Origin: Panagrolaimus kolymaensis
Taxonomy: Eukaryota > Nematoda > Chromadorea > Rhabditida > Panagrolaimidae
Direction of reading: 5' to 3'
Length of the DNA: 64,000 bases
NCBI GenBank assembly: GCA_028622995.1
Contig: JAJQJQ010000017.1
Coordinates: forward strand, 1,736,001-1,800,000
The notes under the pieces were generated by a model. That model saw only the letters and a list, made by a program, of their open reading frames with translations. It did no database searches and was not told where the DNA came from. A program made the translations under genes and the position numbers. Below, piece by piece: positions 44,659-56,464 of the stretch (the first letter of the stretch is position 1; each line of letters begins with the position of its first letter).

Positions 44659-46901
44659 ACGTTCCGGTGGAGGAGGTGCAACACAACAACAATCGGGTAA
44701 CATGGCAAATCGCGGGCCAAGTTCGTCTGCAAGTGGATCCACAAATGCTTCAACCGGCGTTTTAATGGTTGGACCTAATTTTAAGGTATGTTTTATTATT
44801 AAACACAAAGCATCTTCATCTATATTAATTCATTTTTTAGGTCGGGAAAAAAATTGGCTGTGGGAATTTTGGAGAGCTTCGGCTTGGAAAAAATCTTTAT
44901 AATAATGAACATGTTGCTATCAAACTTGAACCAATGAAATCAAAAGCACCTCAATTACATCTTGAATATCGCTTCTATAAATTACTTGGTCAAGCCGAAG
45001 GTCTGCCACAAGTGGTATGTCATTTTATTTTCAATAAACTGTACAAACTAAATTATTAACAACTAAACATTTTTAGCATTATTTTGGCCCATGTGGAAAA
45101 TACAATGCTTTGGTAATGGAATTACTTGGGCATTCTCTCGAAGACTTATTTGATTTATGTGATCGAAAATTTTCATTGAAAACTGTATGTATGATCGCAA
45201 TGCAGCTTATTCGTCGAATAGAATATGTTCATTCAAAACATTTAATTTATCGTGATGTTAAACCAGAAAATTTTTTAATTGGAAGACAATCAACTCGAAA
45301 ACAACATATGTTACATATTATTGATTTTGGTTTAGCTAAAGAATACATTGATTGTGACACGGGGAAGCATATCGCTTATAGAGAACATAAATCATTAACA
45401 GGTACTGCAAGATATATGTCAATTAATACTCACCTTGGAAAAGAACAAAGTCGTCGTGATGATCTTGAAGCATTAGGGCATATGGTAACTTCTTATATTA
45501 TTATTTTTTAGTTTTCTGGGCTGTTACGTTCATTTTTTTTAGTTTATGTACTTTTTACGTGGCTCATTACCTTGGCAAGGACTCAAAGCTGATACATTGA
45601 AAGAAAGATATCAAAAAATTGGTGATACAAAGCGTGCAACTCTCATTGAAGTATTATGTGAAGGATTTCCAGGTTTGTTTTAATTTTCTTTTTTCTTATT
45701 TCTAACTTCAATCCTTTTCAGAAGAATTTGCCCAATATTTACGTTATGCTCGTCGCTTAGATTTTTTTGAAACTCCTGATTATGAACATTGCTATAATTT
45801 ATTCCAAACGGTTCTTGAACGCTCTGGTTATACTTACGATGCCGAATTTGACTGGACTCCTAAATTAAATCAACAAGCTGTAGGTTTTTTAAAAACTTTT
45901 TTTGTCTTTGTTAAAAATCATTTCTAACGATATTATCTCATTTTCTGTTTCGCCCTTTTTAAACATGCATTTTCTTCATTGTTTGCATTTTACTTTTTTT
46001 ATTGTTAGGCAAAGTAAAGCACGTTTTATTTCCTGTTTATTATGAGAAGTGCTTTATTGATTATGGAGAGTGTGGTTGCAGACAAACATACCTTGGGCTC
46101 CATTCTTGCTATCTTTTCACTAAAAAATGAAAGAAATGTTAATGAACATTCTTTAAAGCTTAGCTTTTTTAAGATACAATGCAGCCATTGCTTCTTTTTT
46201 TCCGAGCACTCAAATGCACAATTTTTTTAACATAGAGGATGCACTGCAATGACTCATCATCCTTTTTTTGCATTACAATATAAAGGACAAAGATTTGTTT
46301 TGTTACATAACTTAAAAGAAAAGCTAGGGAAAGTAAAAGAAACAAAAAGAGCTTTAGATTCCACTGGGAAAACAAAAAACTATTCTTTTCTCTTTTTTTT
46401 GCCTGTACCAATTGCTTGATATATTTGGTTGTGTTGCCCCACTATATCGCTTATCTCCGGGGAAAGTAAAAATAACAAAATAAAAAATCACGCATAATTG
46501 ATATCATTTACATTTTTTAGTCAACTCCAAGTGGCTCAATTCATGCGGGTGGTGATGCAGCTGGTCATGGTAAGGAAGCAAGTAAAAGGCCATCAGCTAA
46601 ACGTGGAGATGAAGTATTGAAACCTAATCCAGTATCAAATGCAGCAATAGCAAGTGGAATTCAAGGAGGTACAGGTGGTTTTGGTTCTACACAGGTTGTT
46701 AATTCAAATCTTGGAGATCTCGGAGATGATGGCGGCGCACGTTCTCAACAACCAATTACTCAAAATGAAGATCATAGTGAAGTCAAGTAAGTTTTTAGTT
46801 TTAGCTTTTAAACTTTTCGCCACAACCTTTAACTTAGGTCTGGATCTTGCAGGTGCTGTTGTTTCCGAAGACGAAGAAGAAAGGTGCCTCAACAAAACTA
46901 A
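44659..46901 (+). CDS. csnk-1: Casein kinase 1 gamma (membrane-anchored CK1)
   Basis: Exons 44659-44785, 44841-45014, 45077-45484, 45543-45672, 45722-45879, 46521-46786 and 46838-46901. From the Met at 44702 this is 427 residues; the first exon is open upstream of that Met to an acceptor at 44658, so a further 5' exon may exist. The kinase domain is intact and close to CK1 gamma: [26 protein letters not shown]-type [50 protein letters not shown]. The tail [14 protein letters not shown] ends in [12 protein letters not shown], the Cys-rich and basic palmitoylation signal that places CK1 gamma on the plasma membrane, where it phosphorylates LRP6 in Wnt signalling. The 641-base intron before the tail contains a possible alternative last exon. 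Confidence 0.93.
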
Positions 46902-47921
46902 CTTTATTCCATGTAATGTTCCATCTTCTTTATATTTTTTTGTCTTCTCAAAATTTCTAATTATATTGTTTTCTTTTTTATGTGTAAACGAAAGAATAAA
47001 AATAAAAATGTTGAAAACTTCTTTCTTTTTTTGAACATAAAAAATCTATATCAAAACGCCACCAATTAACTAAACTGAAAAATGATTCCTTTATGTATGC
47101 ATGAATTATAGCTAAAATTGTCATCGGAAATTAGAGATACATAATCTCAAGTATAAGAATTCAAGGGATTAGAAGGGGAAAAAATGTCAAAAGATTATCT
47201 TTTTTTTAAATAAAGTATTTCAAGAATTAATAAAAATACCGTAGCAGTTAAATTTAACAAAGAATTGTTTTTTGCTTTAATTAATAAAGATTAAACGAAC
47301 TTTAAATTATTAAATGAACATAGTTTGAACTTTTTGCTATATTTTATGCCGTGAATGCAACATTCATAATTTGAATAATTTTAATAGAGTTAAAGCGGGC
47401 TTACGACCCGCCAGCAAATGTGTCTATTAAAAAATATTTTTTTAAATTACAGTTTATGATGCACAGTTCTTAGTGAATCTTAATAATACGTGCTACCATA
47501 TCAGCGACATATCTGTGCATTTTACTCTTTATAGGTGCTTAAAATTCTTCTTGAAATGCTCTCAGGATTTTCCATATCATTCTAATCAATTTTGGATAAT
47601 TGCCTAACATTTTATCGTTTTGGACCCTCTCAATTCTTTCTAAAGATCCTCCACGTGCAAATGAAAACGCAAGCTTCATTTTCGGAGCTTTATATCATGT
47701 TTGTGAAAATTTAAATGCTTTCATTCTTTTTCAACTTTCTTATGATTCGTTTCCGAGCGACACGCAGACAATGAAATTGTAGAGAATGAAGAAAAAAAAG
47801 ATTCGAGAATTTTTTGAGAAGAGTATCAGCATTTTATGCAAATTCATATTTTTCTTTTAACAACTGTTGGGTTGAAAAAAAAAAATTGGCAGTAAGTAAT
47901 TGACTGGCTGCACAATATAGT
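46902..47921. other. Intergenic, no feature seen
   Basis: About 1 kb between casein kinase 1 gamma and the tyrosine phosphatase. AT-rich; no gene, RNA or repeat recognised. Confidence 0.45.
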
Positions 47922-49439
47922 TTGCTTGTGCTTGAAAAATTATTGAAGAACATCATGCGAAGAGTGCGTAAACTAATAACTCAAGAAGGACGTGGATCAA
48001 AAGAAAAAGAAGTTAAGATTAAGAAGCAATCAACTATTCGAAGGCACGCAAAACAATCACAAAACGAAGATGACGGAACTCAAATTGAACAAGTAAGTAT
48101 TTTATAACAAAACTAATCTTCTTTTTTTCATAATTAAGTTTTCATTTCAGGTTCTTCCTAAAAAAGGAGCTCGAACTAATCGCAAAAGAAAAGATCCCGC
48201 CGACAAAACACAAAATGAAGGTCAAGCAATGCAACACGCCTTACGCCACTTCACTCTTGCTACAATCGAAGCTGGGATCCAAGCCCTTGTGGATGAATTT
48301 ATTAAAATCAAACTTGCATCTCAAGCAAATGTTCCACCAAAGACTGCATTCGATGCTAATCCTGATAAAAATCGATACAAAGTAAGTTATTATTTTTTCT
48401 TAAGAATATTTACGCGTGAAAAGGAAGTTTCATATATTATACTTACAAATTTAGGACGTCTTCTGCATAGATCAGTCAAGGGTTCTTCTAACATGGCCAC
48501 TTGGATGCACATCGGATTATATACACGCTAATTGGTTGCCAGTGCGTGGTGAAAAGAAATTCATTTGTACACAAGGTTGTTTTTTTCTATAATTTTTATT
48601 TTTAAACTACTCCATTTAAGGTCCAACCGAAAAAACTATCGATGATTTCTGGCGGCTTGTATGGCAAGAAAAAACTAAAGCAATTGTAATGCTTTGTGGA
48701 ATTCTGGAAATGGGAAAGAAAAAATGTGAACAATATTGGATGGAGAAAGCGGGCGAACAAATGAAAACTTCAAGTGGAATTACAATTAAAACTATGGAAG
48801 TTTCTGAAGCTGAAAAGAATATTGCCATTAGCAAGCTTGAACTCTCCGTTGAAGGGCAAGAAAACTTTATTGTTTATCAGTAAGTATTAATTTACTTATT
48901 CGTGGTTGCAAGAAATTTCGGAGTTCACGTTTAAATTTAGTCCTTTTTTATGTTTGTTTCATTATAATTTTTAGTTACTTATGGAAAGAATGGCCTGATC
49001 GTGGTGTACCTGAAGGCCAACTTGGATGTTTACGACTCCTAATGAAACTCAAACCTTTTACTCCAACTTTAGTTCATTGCTCAGCAGGAATTGGTCGTAC
49101 TGGAACGGTAAGAGTTGTTAGTCTTACAAATGATGTAAAGGTAAAAATTAAATTTTAGATTGTTGGACTTGAAATGGCCAATCAAATTTTACAAGCTGGT
49201 GAACGTCTCGTTATGGCTGATGTCGTTAAAGAATTGCGTCATCATCGTCACGGTTCTGTTCAAACTGATGTTCAGTAAGTTTTTTTCGGTTTTATTTTTT
49301 CCATCAAATTTTTAATTTCAGATACATTTATATGCATCGTGTACTCATTGGACTCGCAGAAAACAAAAAAGTTGTCAAACGCGAAGAAATTGCACCTTTT
49401 CTGGAAAGCTATGAAAATTACGTAAAAACCAAAGGATAA
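47922..49439 (+). CDS. Cytoplasmic protein tyrosine phosphatase (nematode PTP family)
   Basis: Exons 47922-48092, 48151-48381, 48455-48575, 48621-48879, 48975-49107, 49159-49274 and 49322-49439 give 382 residues; a start at the Met at 47955 is also possible. A basic N-terminus (Lys/Arg-rich, about 85 residues) precedes one PTP domain: NPDKNRYKDVFCIDQSRV, DYIHANW, FICTQGPTEKTIDDFWRLVW, EQYW, WPDRGVPEG (WPD loop with its Asp) and the P-loop VHCSAGIGRTGT with catalytic Cys and Arg. The Q-loop region reads HHRHGSVQTDVQYIYMH. All catalytic residues are present, so it should be active. It belongs to the expanded set of short nematode PTPs, many of which are sperm-enriched in Caenorhabditis; the substrate is unknown. 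Confidence 0.9.
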
Positions 49440-50619
49440 GCGAAAAATAACTTTGTGATTTTGTATAATGAATAAATGATTCTTTAAAATGTTGTTTTTA
49501 AATAATATACCCATGTTTATTTTTGAGTAATAGACACCTTCATACTACATTCAGGCTCGTTTCCTTTTAATAATGAAAGTTTAGAATTCTTAATATCAAA
49601 TCAAGCTTTTTTACCAGTGTATCTCTTCCTAATCAAATCACGGCTTAGAATTAATTGATTTATGAGAAAATGGTAAAGTTTCGAAATCGTAGAGGATGTA
49701 ATCGACGAAAGGGCGATAGGATTCATGAAAAATTGGAATAATGAAATTGATAATATTTTTTGCTCTTTTAACTCTTTCTTCATCTATGAAAACTAGTTTT
49801 ACACCTTTATTACTTTCTTCGAAGGTTTTTTTAAATCAAAATTTATGTAAACATTTAAAAAATGATTTCAAAACTTCTCGTATGTTTATTGATCCTTCTT
49901 TTAAAAAAAGATGTATGAAATTTGAAGGCTTGAAGGTCGTATTTGTTAATAAAAGTTTTTTTACAAAACATTAACCCGAATTCCCTTGATAGGATGTTGG
50001 TCAACCGATCTGCTGAAAGCGAGCAATTTAATTAAAAAAATTGAATTGTCCACTTGTGCGCCATTAATTATTCGTGTTTGGGTAGTTGGTGGCATTTCTT
50101 AAACGTAAAAAAAGAAGAGAAAAGCATTTCGGAAAAAGGGAAAAACAACTCAAGCTTAAGACTCGTTGCAACAACATCCAGCTCCATCGTAGAAGCACAG
50201 GGGCGACGACAGATAATAAGCTTGAGATTACACTAGGGAATTAAAGTTTATACGATCGTAAAAAGAGGATCGGAATAGTTTGCTAGAATTCCCATTGGAT
50301 CCAATCTAATCAGACGGCAGATGCATATTTTAAAATATTCTCGTGGGAAACTTCTTATTTCTCAACGATACAAGCTTTTCATTTAGCTAGTTATATTCTC
50401 ATGGGGGCGCAAAGCTACTGCTATCATAAAAAAAATGGGGCGGTTAAGGAGAAAAAGAAAAAAAGCATCAGGCAAAACGACCCTGGCTGAATGGCCCCAG
50501 AAGAAATACAGAAATGAAAATTGCCTTCTCGATTCAAAAGAACACACGCTTTTTATTTCGACAAGAGACATCTGTCTGCTATTGCTGCTTTAAAATAGCT
50601 TCATCGTGTTATTTAAAAT
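49440..50619. other. Intergenic, one weak secreted ORF
   Basis: About 1.2 kb without a confident gene. It contains the weak 77-codon frame listed separately at 49741-49974. Confidence 0.4.
49741..49974 (+). CDS. Possible small secreted peptide (weak)
   Basis: A 77-codon frame starts MKLIIFFALLTLSSS, which looks like a signal peptide, and has two cysteines (LCKHL, KRCMKF). There is no splice support, no recognisable family, and its composition is close to the AT-rich background. It may be part of a short multi-exon gene (a gatag acceptor lies at about 49993) or chance. Confidence 0.2.
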   Translation: MKLIIFFALLTLSSSMKTSFTPLLLSSKVFLNQNLCKHLKNDFKTSRMFIDPSFKKRCMKFEGLKVVFVNKSFFTKH

Positions 50620-50931
50620 ATGTCAATTTCTCCATTACCTGTGGACCTAAGCTCGTGTAATGAAAATCGTACTGGAACAGAAACATCAGCTACTTTAAAA
50701 AATCCTCTTAAATCGCCAACCACCTTTATTCATCCAAACAAACCGTAAGATTCTATCATTAAAAAGCTGTTAGACAAATTTTTTAATTATTTTAGTTCAA
50801 AACCTTCTCAACAAGCCGAGTGTAATAGTAAGTATGATCCATCATTATTTTGTTTTTTTCAATGTCAACTTTGTGGTTTTCCTGTGATGGATATTGTAAC
50901 CCTTCAACTTCATACAATTACAATGCATTCA
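50620..50931 (+). CDS. Upstream exons with a C2H2 zinc finger, probable 5' part of the gene at 52861
   Basis: Two exons, 50620-50744 and 50796-50931, encode 87 residues from MSISPLPVDLSSCNENRTG and end in a C2H2 finger FQCQLCGFPVMDIVTLQLHTITMH. The second exon ends in phase 0 at a gttagt donor. An attaatgttag acceptor ends at about 52842, and the 18 bases between it and the Met at 52861 are open in the same phase, so splicing into the multi-C2H2 gene is possible. The alternative is an independent truncated gene. The intervening 1.9 kb is occupied by three palindromic elements. Confidence 0.55.
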
Positions 50932-51201
50932 GTTAGTTTTTTTTTCTCCAATATTTTTTAAATCGAACCTGCTATTATCATAAATTAACTTAAAAACTTT
51001 TATTTTAACAAGTTGTATTTCAATAGATAAGGAATGACGATAGGCCATGAAATGAATATTCATAAGCTAATACATAATTTATTTAATAATCTTCAAATTT
51101 GGTGGAGAGATTTGTTTCAAGGCGGTTAAGCTGAACAAAGTTTTCTATCTAACCATTTTTCTTTTCATCGTTTAAATAAAACCCATTTTTAATAGTTATA
51201 T

Positions 51202-51400
51202 TTAAAGGGACATAGCTATTTCATGCCTTTTCAAAAATTTCGATACTGGGGCTGATAGGAACAGTTGGGGCGGCGCGTGTTTGAATTACCGTGTCACTTC
51301 TGTCTTACACGGTAATTCAAACACGCGCCTTACCAAGTGTAACTTTCAGTGCCCGCAAACGAAATTTCAAAAAAGGCATGAAATAGCTATGTCCCTTTAA
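51202..51400. repeat. 199-base palindromic MITE, TTAA-flanked (copy B)
   Basis: Same element as at 6746-6944: identical length and ends (TTAAAGGGACATAGC...), differing at two positions (a C/T within ACAGTYGGGG and a G/T within AACTKCAGTG). The near identity shows both copies came from the same source recently. Confidence 0.9.
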
Positions 51401-51513
51401 GCAATTCCCTTTAGTATGCTTATTTTTCTTCTTCGAAAATGGCCGTTTTGTGACTTGTATATATTTTTATGACATTAAAAATAAAAATAGAGATATGCAG
51501 AACGAAGTCACTC

Positions 51514-51720
51514 TTAAAGGACCCTGTTCATTTGATCTTTTTTTCAAACTCGCGTTTGATTATTCCCTCATGCCGCAATATTGCAAAGCCCGTAAAGTAC
51601 CGTAATGTACAGTAATTTTACGGTCAAATTACTGTACTTTAGGGACTCTGCAATATTGCGGCATGAGGGAATAATCAAACGCGAGTTTGAAAAAAAGATC
51701 AAATGAACAGGGTCCTTTAA
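51514..51720. repeat. 207-base palindromic MITE, TTAA-flanked, related edge
   Basis: Ends TTAAAGGACCCTGTTC...GAACAGGGTCCTTTAA with arms of about 90 bases that are nearly exact complements and a smaller nested palindrome in the centre (GTAAAGTACCG...). It shares only the AAAGG edge and TTAA target with the 199-base family, so it is a different family mobilised in the same way. Confidence 0.85.
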
Positions 51721-51782
51721 TCACCAAAAAAAATTGAAGAATTGTTAAAAAATGTTCCTTCTTTACTGTTGATGCTATTTTG

Positions 51783-52260
51783 TACAATGTCGGCCCCTCA
51801 ACTGGATTCATTTTCATCCGTTTGAATACGGTTTGATCCGGATCGTTCCGGACGGGGCATATAGCTATTTTTTTAAGAGCTATAGAAGGAGAAAAAAGGA
51901 CAGTTCGATGCGTAATTTTTTCCTCTACAAATAATATTCAAACTTTCTTTTATAAAAAATAAAAAAATAGAGTAAGTTATTACCGTTAAATATTAATTTT
52001 TTGACAAAGGAAGTTCGCATGTTGCACAATAATAACTTAAATTTTTTAAGTTTTTTGATTAACTTCCTCTATTTTTTTTTTTTTTTTTTATAAAAGAAAG
52101 TTTGAATATTATTTGTAGAGGAAAAAATTACGCATCGAACTGTCCTTTTTTCTCCTTCTATAGCTCTTAAAAAAATAGCTATATGCCCCGTCCGGAACGA
52201 TCCGGATCAAACCGTATTCAAACGGATGAAAATGAATCCAGTTGAGGGGCCGACATTGTA
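51783..52260. repeat. 478-base foldback element with TA ends
   Basis: Ends TACAATGTCGGCCCCTC...GAGGGGCCGACATTGTA. Arms of about 175 bases (51783-51959 and about 52090-52260) are near-exact complements around an AT-rich centre. A TA at both edges fits a Tc1/mariner-type target duplication. No protein. It lies inside the proposed intron between the upstream zinc-finger exons and the main C2H2 gene. Confidence 0.82.
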
Positions 52261-52860
52261 AGTAGTACATACGCATACATAGTATATAACGAATGTGAAT
52301 TACATACATATTTTCCCTTGTGTCCATTTATTTTAGCTCACATTAGCGACTTGAGACATTTAGCGTATGCAAAGGGGTGCTTTTTTTTTTTACTGCATTG
52401 CTTTTTCTGTTTCATCATCACACAGAGATGTGACTGGACAAACCCAACGAGAACAGAATTTTTTTAAACCAAGCCATTTTATAGAAATGGAAACTACCGC
52501 TTTTCTTTCTGGCTCCCGTTGTTTTCTCCTCGTTTTTTTTTATTGCTAAAAAATGTGTGATGAACATTTCCAGGGGGTTAAAGAATTATTTTGAGGGAAA
52601 ATATATTAGATGCTGCGTCATGCGTGGTATTTTTTTTAAAGCAACGCTTGTGTGTCGGACAAACTTTTGTTGATTACAATGAGTGGTTGGAATGCCTGCT
52701 TGTGTCCCTTTGCGTTACTTCTTTTATTTTTTGGGTTCTTTTTGAGTTTGCGTGACATTTAATTTTCTCTTTTTGATGTATTAGACCCATTTGAACTTTG
52801 ACTCAAATTATCTTTAGAATTATATTTTTAAATTAATGTTAGCCGCTGCTTATTATTATT
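52261..52860. other. Non-coding region before the multi-C2H2 gene
   Basis: 600 bases that are either the end of a long intron or the promoter of the gene at 52861. The acceptor-like attaatgttag at 52832-52842 is the only splice signal I would use. Confidence 0.4.
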
Positions 52861-55448
52861 ATGGAAGGCAGAAAACATCCATTAGAGAAACATCGAGAAG
52901 TTTTCATCGATGCCTGTGCTCAACAAAATATTAATTTGGATGTTGCTGATAGCTTATTTGACCAAATTTCAAGCGAATTAGAACTTGCTGAAGCGCTTCA
53001 CAGTCTCACATCTCGAAAGGATTCATCTGCTACTGAACCACCAATAAGTCGACGAAGCTCATACATTCCTCCGAGAAAGCAATCACTGGGGAATGAAAAA
53101 AAATTAAGAAATGATTTTCTTTCTGTTGATAGAAATCGTGAGAAGCCAGCTCAGGTGAAACTTGAAAAGGAAATAGAAGTAGCCAGAGAAAAAGCCGATC
53201 ATCTTCGTAGCGTTCAAAGTATTCGGCAATTGACTGCAGCTGAAATTCAAGAACTCAAAGATGCTGAACTCGTGGAATACGAAGCAAAAAGGAAATTGAA
53301 AAGAACAAAGGATGCAGCACTTCGGGCAAAAAGATATAGAATTAGGCGGGCAGCAAATGGTATTGAAAATGGAACGAATCCCACATTAGAGACATGCTTA
53401 GAAGAGTCATTAAATAGTAATAATTCACCTGAAGTAATTTTTTTTTCTTATCTCAGGCGTTTGAGTAGAATGAATAATTAAGAAAAAAAGATTATTTTGT
53501 CTTTAAAAATTCTCATAATAGTTGTTTTATTTTTTTAGGATTTACGTTCGTCATCTGCGACATCGTTCCATGAATCACTTTCATCTTTTGGCGCAGTAAG
53601 CTTTTTTTTCTTCTATTTCTTTACTTTCTTTGTTTGGTTCAATAGCTGCTATTTTAATCAGCTTCATAAAATAAAACTATAAGCTATTCATGAAAATATT
53701 TTTCTAAAACGAAAAATGCATTTTCGATTTTTTTTGTATTATTAAATTAATCTTATTTTTTGATTTTCGATTTTAAGTTAACAAAATTTTTTTAGAAACT
53801 ACCATCATCTTCATCACCATCCCGAAAACGACCATATTCCCCATCATCTAATTTTCCATCAAATGGATTCGTCTGTTCCCAATGTGATTATAATTTCCCA
53901 AATCTTGGATTATTCGTTGCACACATGCGAACTCAGCATTTGCGAACTTCGCCTGATCCTGAATCGTTTTTATGTAGAGTTTGTAAGATTTCATTTCCAA
54001 CTGCTTCAAGTCGATTATGTCACATGACTGAGCACTTTGTCGGAAGCTCTTCAACTTATGCATGTCAACGATGCACAAAATCATTCGAAAATAGCTCTCA
54101 ATTTCGTCAGCATTTTATGATTCATCACGCAGAAATCCTTCATCGATGCAATATTTGTTTTAAAATTTTTACTCAAAATTCCACTTTTCAAGAGCACATT
54201 ACTTCTTCACACATGTCTTCTGAAACCCGTTATTCATGCATTGCTTGCCCAACTCTTAATTTTGATACATTTGAACTTTTTGAAACCCATGTACAAATTA
54301 TTCATGATAAAAACGAATCCAACGGCACAACAAAAATTTTCAAAAAAAGTTCACCAAAACATAATGAAATTTCAACATCATCTTATGAATCATTTGTAGG
54401 AACTTCAAAGAATTTAAAATGTATAGTATGCGATAAAGAATGTGTAAATGAAAGTGCATTGGATGAACATCGCTTATTCAATCATTGTAAAGTTCCAAAG
54501 AGTGATCGATGCACAGTGTGTCGTCAACATCTCACAAGCATACTTGATTTTAATTCTCACATGCATCAACATGCTGATGCATTTAATGATATGGATTGTG
54601 TAATTTGTCGACAAAAAATTCGAAATGATTCTCAAATGAAAATGCATGCCGAATATCATCTTGATTTGAATAATGATGAATCAACAACCTTTTCACCCTC
54701 ATCATCCACACAAACATCAACAACAAAATGTTCAATTTGTGATGAGTTTATTTCATCAAATGAATTAGCAAAACATTATTTAAATCATGCAGCATCTGAA
54801 TCATTTGAAAATAGAAATGAAGAAAATATTAAAATGGAAATAGATGATTTCAAATTTCCAACTTCTGAAATCTCTATTCCCTTCGTTCCTTTGATTTGTC
54901 ATTGCGGTCAACAATTTGAAGATGAAAATGAACTCACTACTCACGCTTTGGAACATTTGAATGAAACCCTTCCTGGTTGCAGCAGCTCCACCACTGGCGA
55001 TCATCCAGCACAACCACCATCTTCTTTTGATTGCCCTCGATGTCCTAAAAGATTTTCTTCTCTTAGTGCTCTTCAAGGACATTCTCATGTAAGAAAGATT
55101 AAATTTATTTTAGTTTTTATATTTTTAAATTTGATTTTTTAGGTTCATATGACACCAAAAATATTTAAATGTTCAAAATGTTCTCACACTTTTAGTAACA
55201 CACTTCGTTTACAACAACACCGTTTAAAACACACATCAAAAAATGATCTCAAATGTCGAATATGTGATAAGAAATTTTCATCGTGAGTTCATTTTTCTTC
55301 ACATGGAAACTAAATGCTTTATTTCAGAACTGACGATCTTCAATCTCATATGCTTGTTCATGAAAGCAGTTTGACAAATTTTGTTGCTTCAAATAATTCA
55401 GTTTTACTTGCTTCGTGTACTACGTCCAATGAAGCTCTTGAAGTTTAA
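52861..55448 (+). CDS. Multi-C2H2 zinc-finger protein
   Basis: Exons 52861-53433, 53539-53595, 53796-55088, 55143-55282 and 55328-55448 give 727 residues. The first 190 residues are a charged helical region (REKADHLRSVQSIRQLTAAEIQELKDAELVEYEAKRKLKRTKDAA...), probably a coiled coil, and a Ser/Pro-rich linker follows. About 13 C2H2-type fingers then run from FVCSQCDYNFPNLGLFVAHMRTQH to LKCRICDKKFSSTDDLQSHMLVH; one is degenerate (LICHCGQQFEDENELTTH, single-residue Cys spacing). The linkers are not the TGEKP type, so the fingers may act in pairs or bind protein or RNA. Probably nuclear. Orthologue not identified. The C2HC gene follows after 294 bases on the same strand. Confidence 0.85.
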
Positions 55449-55742
55449 AATTAATTTACGCACAGTAACGCGTAAAAATATATATTTAAATATGATATCA
55501 AAATAATAAGCTTTTCAAAATTTTTGCTTGTCATTTGTAATGCCATAAATTGTCAATTTTTTGAAATAAAAAATGTCTTTAAAAAACTCCCAGCGGTCAT
55601 GCTATTTTTTCAATGGTCGCCCTTCGCAACGGAATGTTGTTGTCCTTTTTAACTTTTCTCCCATTTTTCCTTCTTCTTTTTTTATGCATCAAACAAAAGC
55701 CAACAACTTAATCTCCTTCATTTTTTTTAAACGAAATGCTAA

Positions 55743-56357
55743 ATGGCAAATCTTATTCCATGTGAATTTTGTTCACGTTTATATTCAATTTATTCTCTTA
55801 AACATCATTATCCAAAATGTTCAGAAAATCCTGAAAATGCTCGACCCATTTCTGCAACCACTTCTCGACAACGTCGAAGGAATACAACTTCAGGAAGATC
55901 GAAATCAAATTCTCGGAGAAGTGAATCACGAAATGGAATGAAACGTTCGAAATCAGTGGGTTCTTCGTATGCATCTCGGCGACCAGAAACCCATACAATT
56001 AATTCGCAAATTGGAATTCTCAAGCATAAAGATGTTGAAGAAAAACGCCCATGTTTTGTTTGTGGAAAGTTTTATAAACCCGAACGACTTGCTTCCCATT
56101 CAAGACGTTGTGAATCGGATTGGAAAAAAGCGAGAAATGGAATGTCAAATTTTATTCGAACTAACCCTCCCATTTCTGTTCAAATTCCAAGCATTGATGG
56201 AACCACGGATCTTGCAAGAGTGGATCAACTCGCAGTTATTAGTGCTGAAAAAGCTCAAAGTGCTAAATGCAATCGATGCTCCACAGTCATGAGTTTTGGA
56301 GAAGCCATCACTCATCGTTGCTCAAAAAAAGAACCAACTATCGAATTCTTTTTTTGA
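55743..56357 (+). CDS. C2HC zinc-finger protein, ZC2HC1-like
   Basis: Single exon, 204 residues. Three C2HC-type motifs are visible: CEFCSRLYSIYSLKHHYPKC (residues 7-26), CFVCGKFYKPERLASHSRRC (about 103-122) and CNRCSTVMSFGEAITHRC (about 176-193). The C-x2-C-x12-H-x3-C pattern of the first two is that of the zf-C2HC (ZC2HC1) family. Between them lies an Arg/Ser-rich stretch (SRQRRRNTTSGRSKSNSRRSESR). Role unknown in this family. Placed 294 bases after the C2H2 gene and 107 bases before the kinase-like gene, all on the plus strand, so possibly one operon. Confidence 0.78.
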   Translation: MANLIPCEFCSRLYSIYSLKHHYPKCSENPENARPISATTSRQRRRNTTSGRSKSNSRRSESRNGMKRSKSVGSSYASRRPETHTINSQIGILKHKDVEEKRPCFVCGKFYKPERLASHSRRCESDWKKARNGMSNFIRTNPPISVQIPSIDGTTDLARVDQLAVISAEKAQSAKCNRCSTVMSFGEAITHRCSKKEPTIEFFF

Positions 56358-56464
56358 AAAAAAAAAAATACTGATAACATTTTTGCATGCATAATACATA
56401 CAACTTCAAAGCGAGTTGTCTTGCATTTTTAAAAGTAATTTTTTGCTTATAAATTTTTAAAGAT

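Noticed and set aside
53848..55088. Minus-strand ORFs within the C2H2 gene
   Set aside because: Antisense shadows of the zinc-finger exon.
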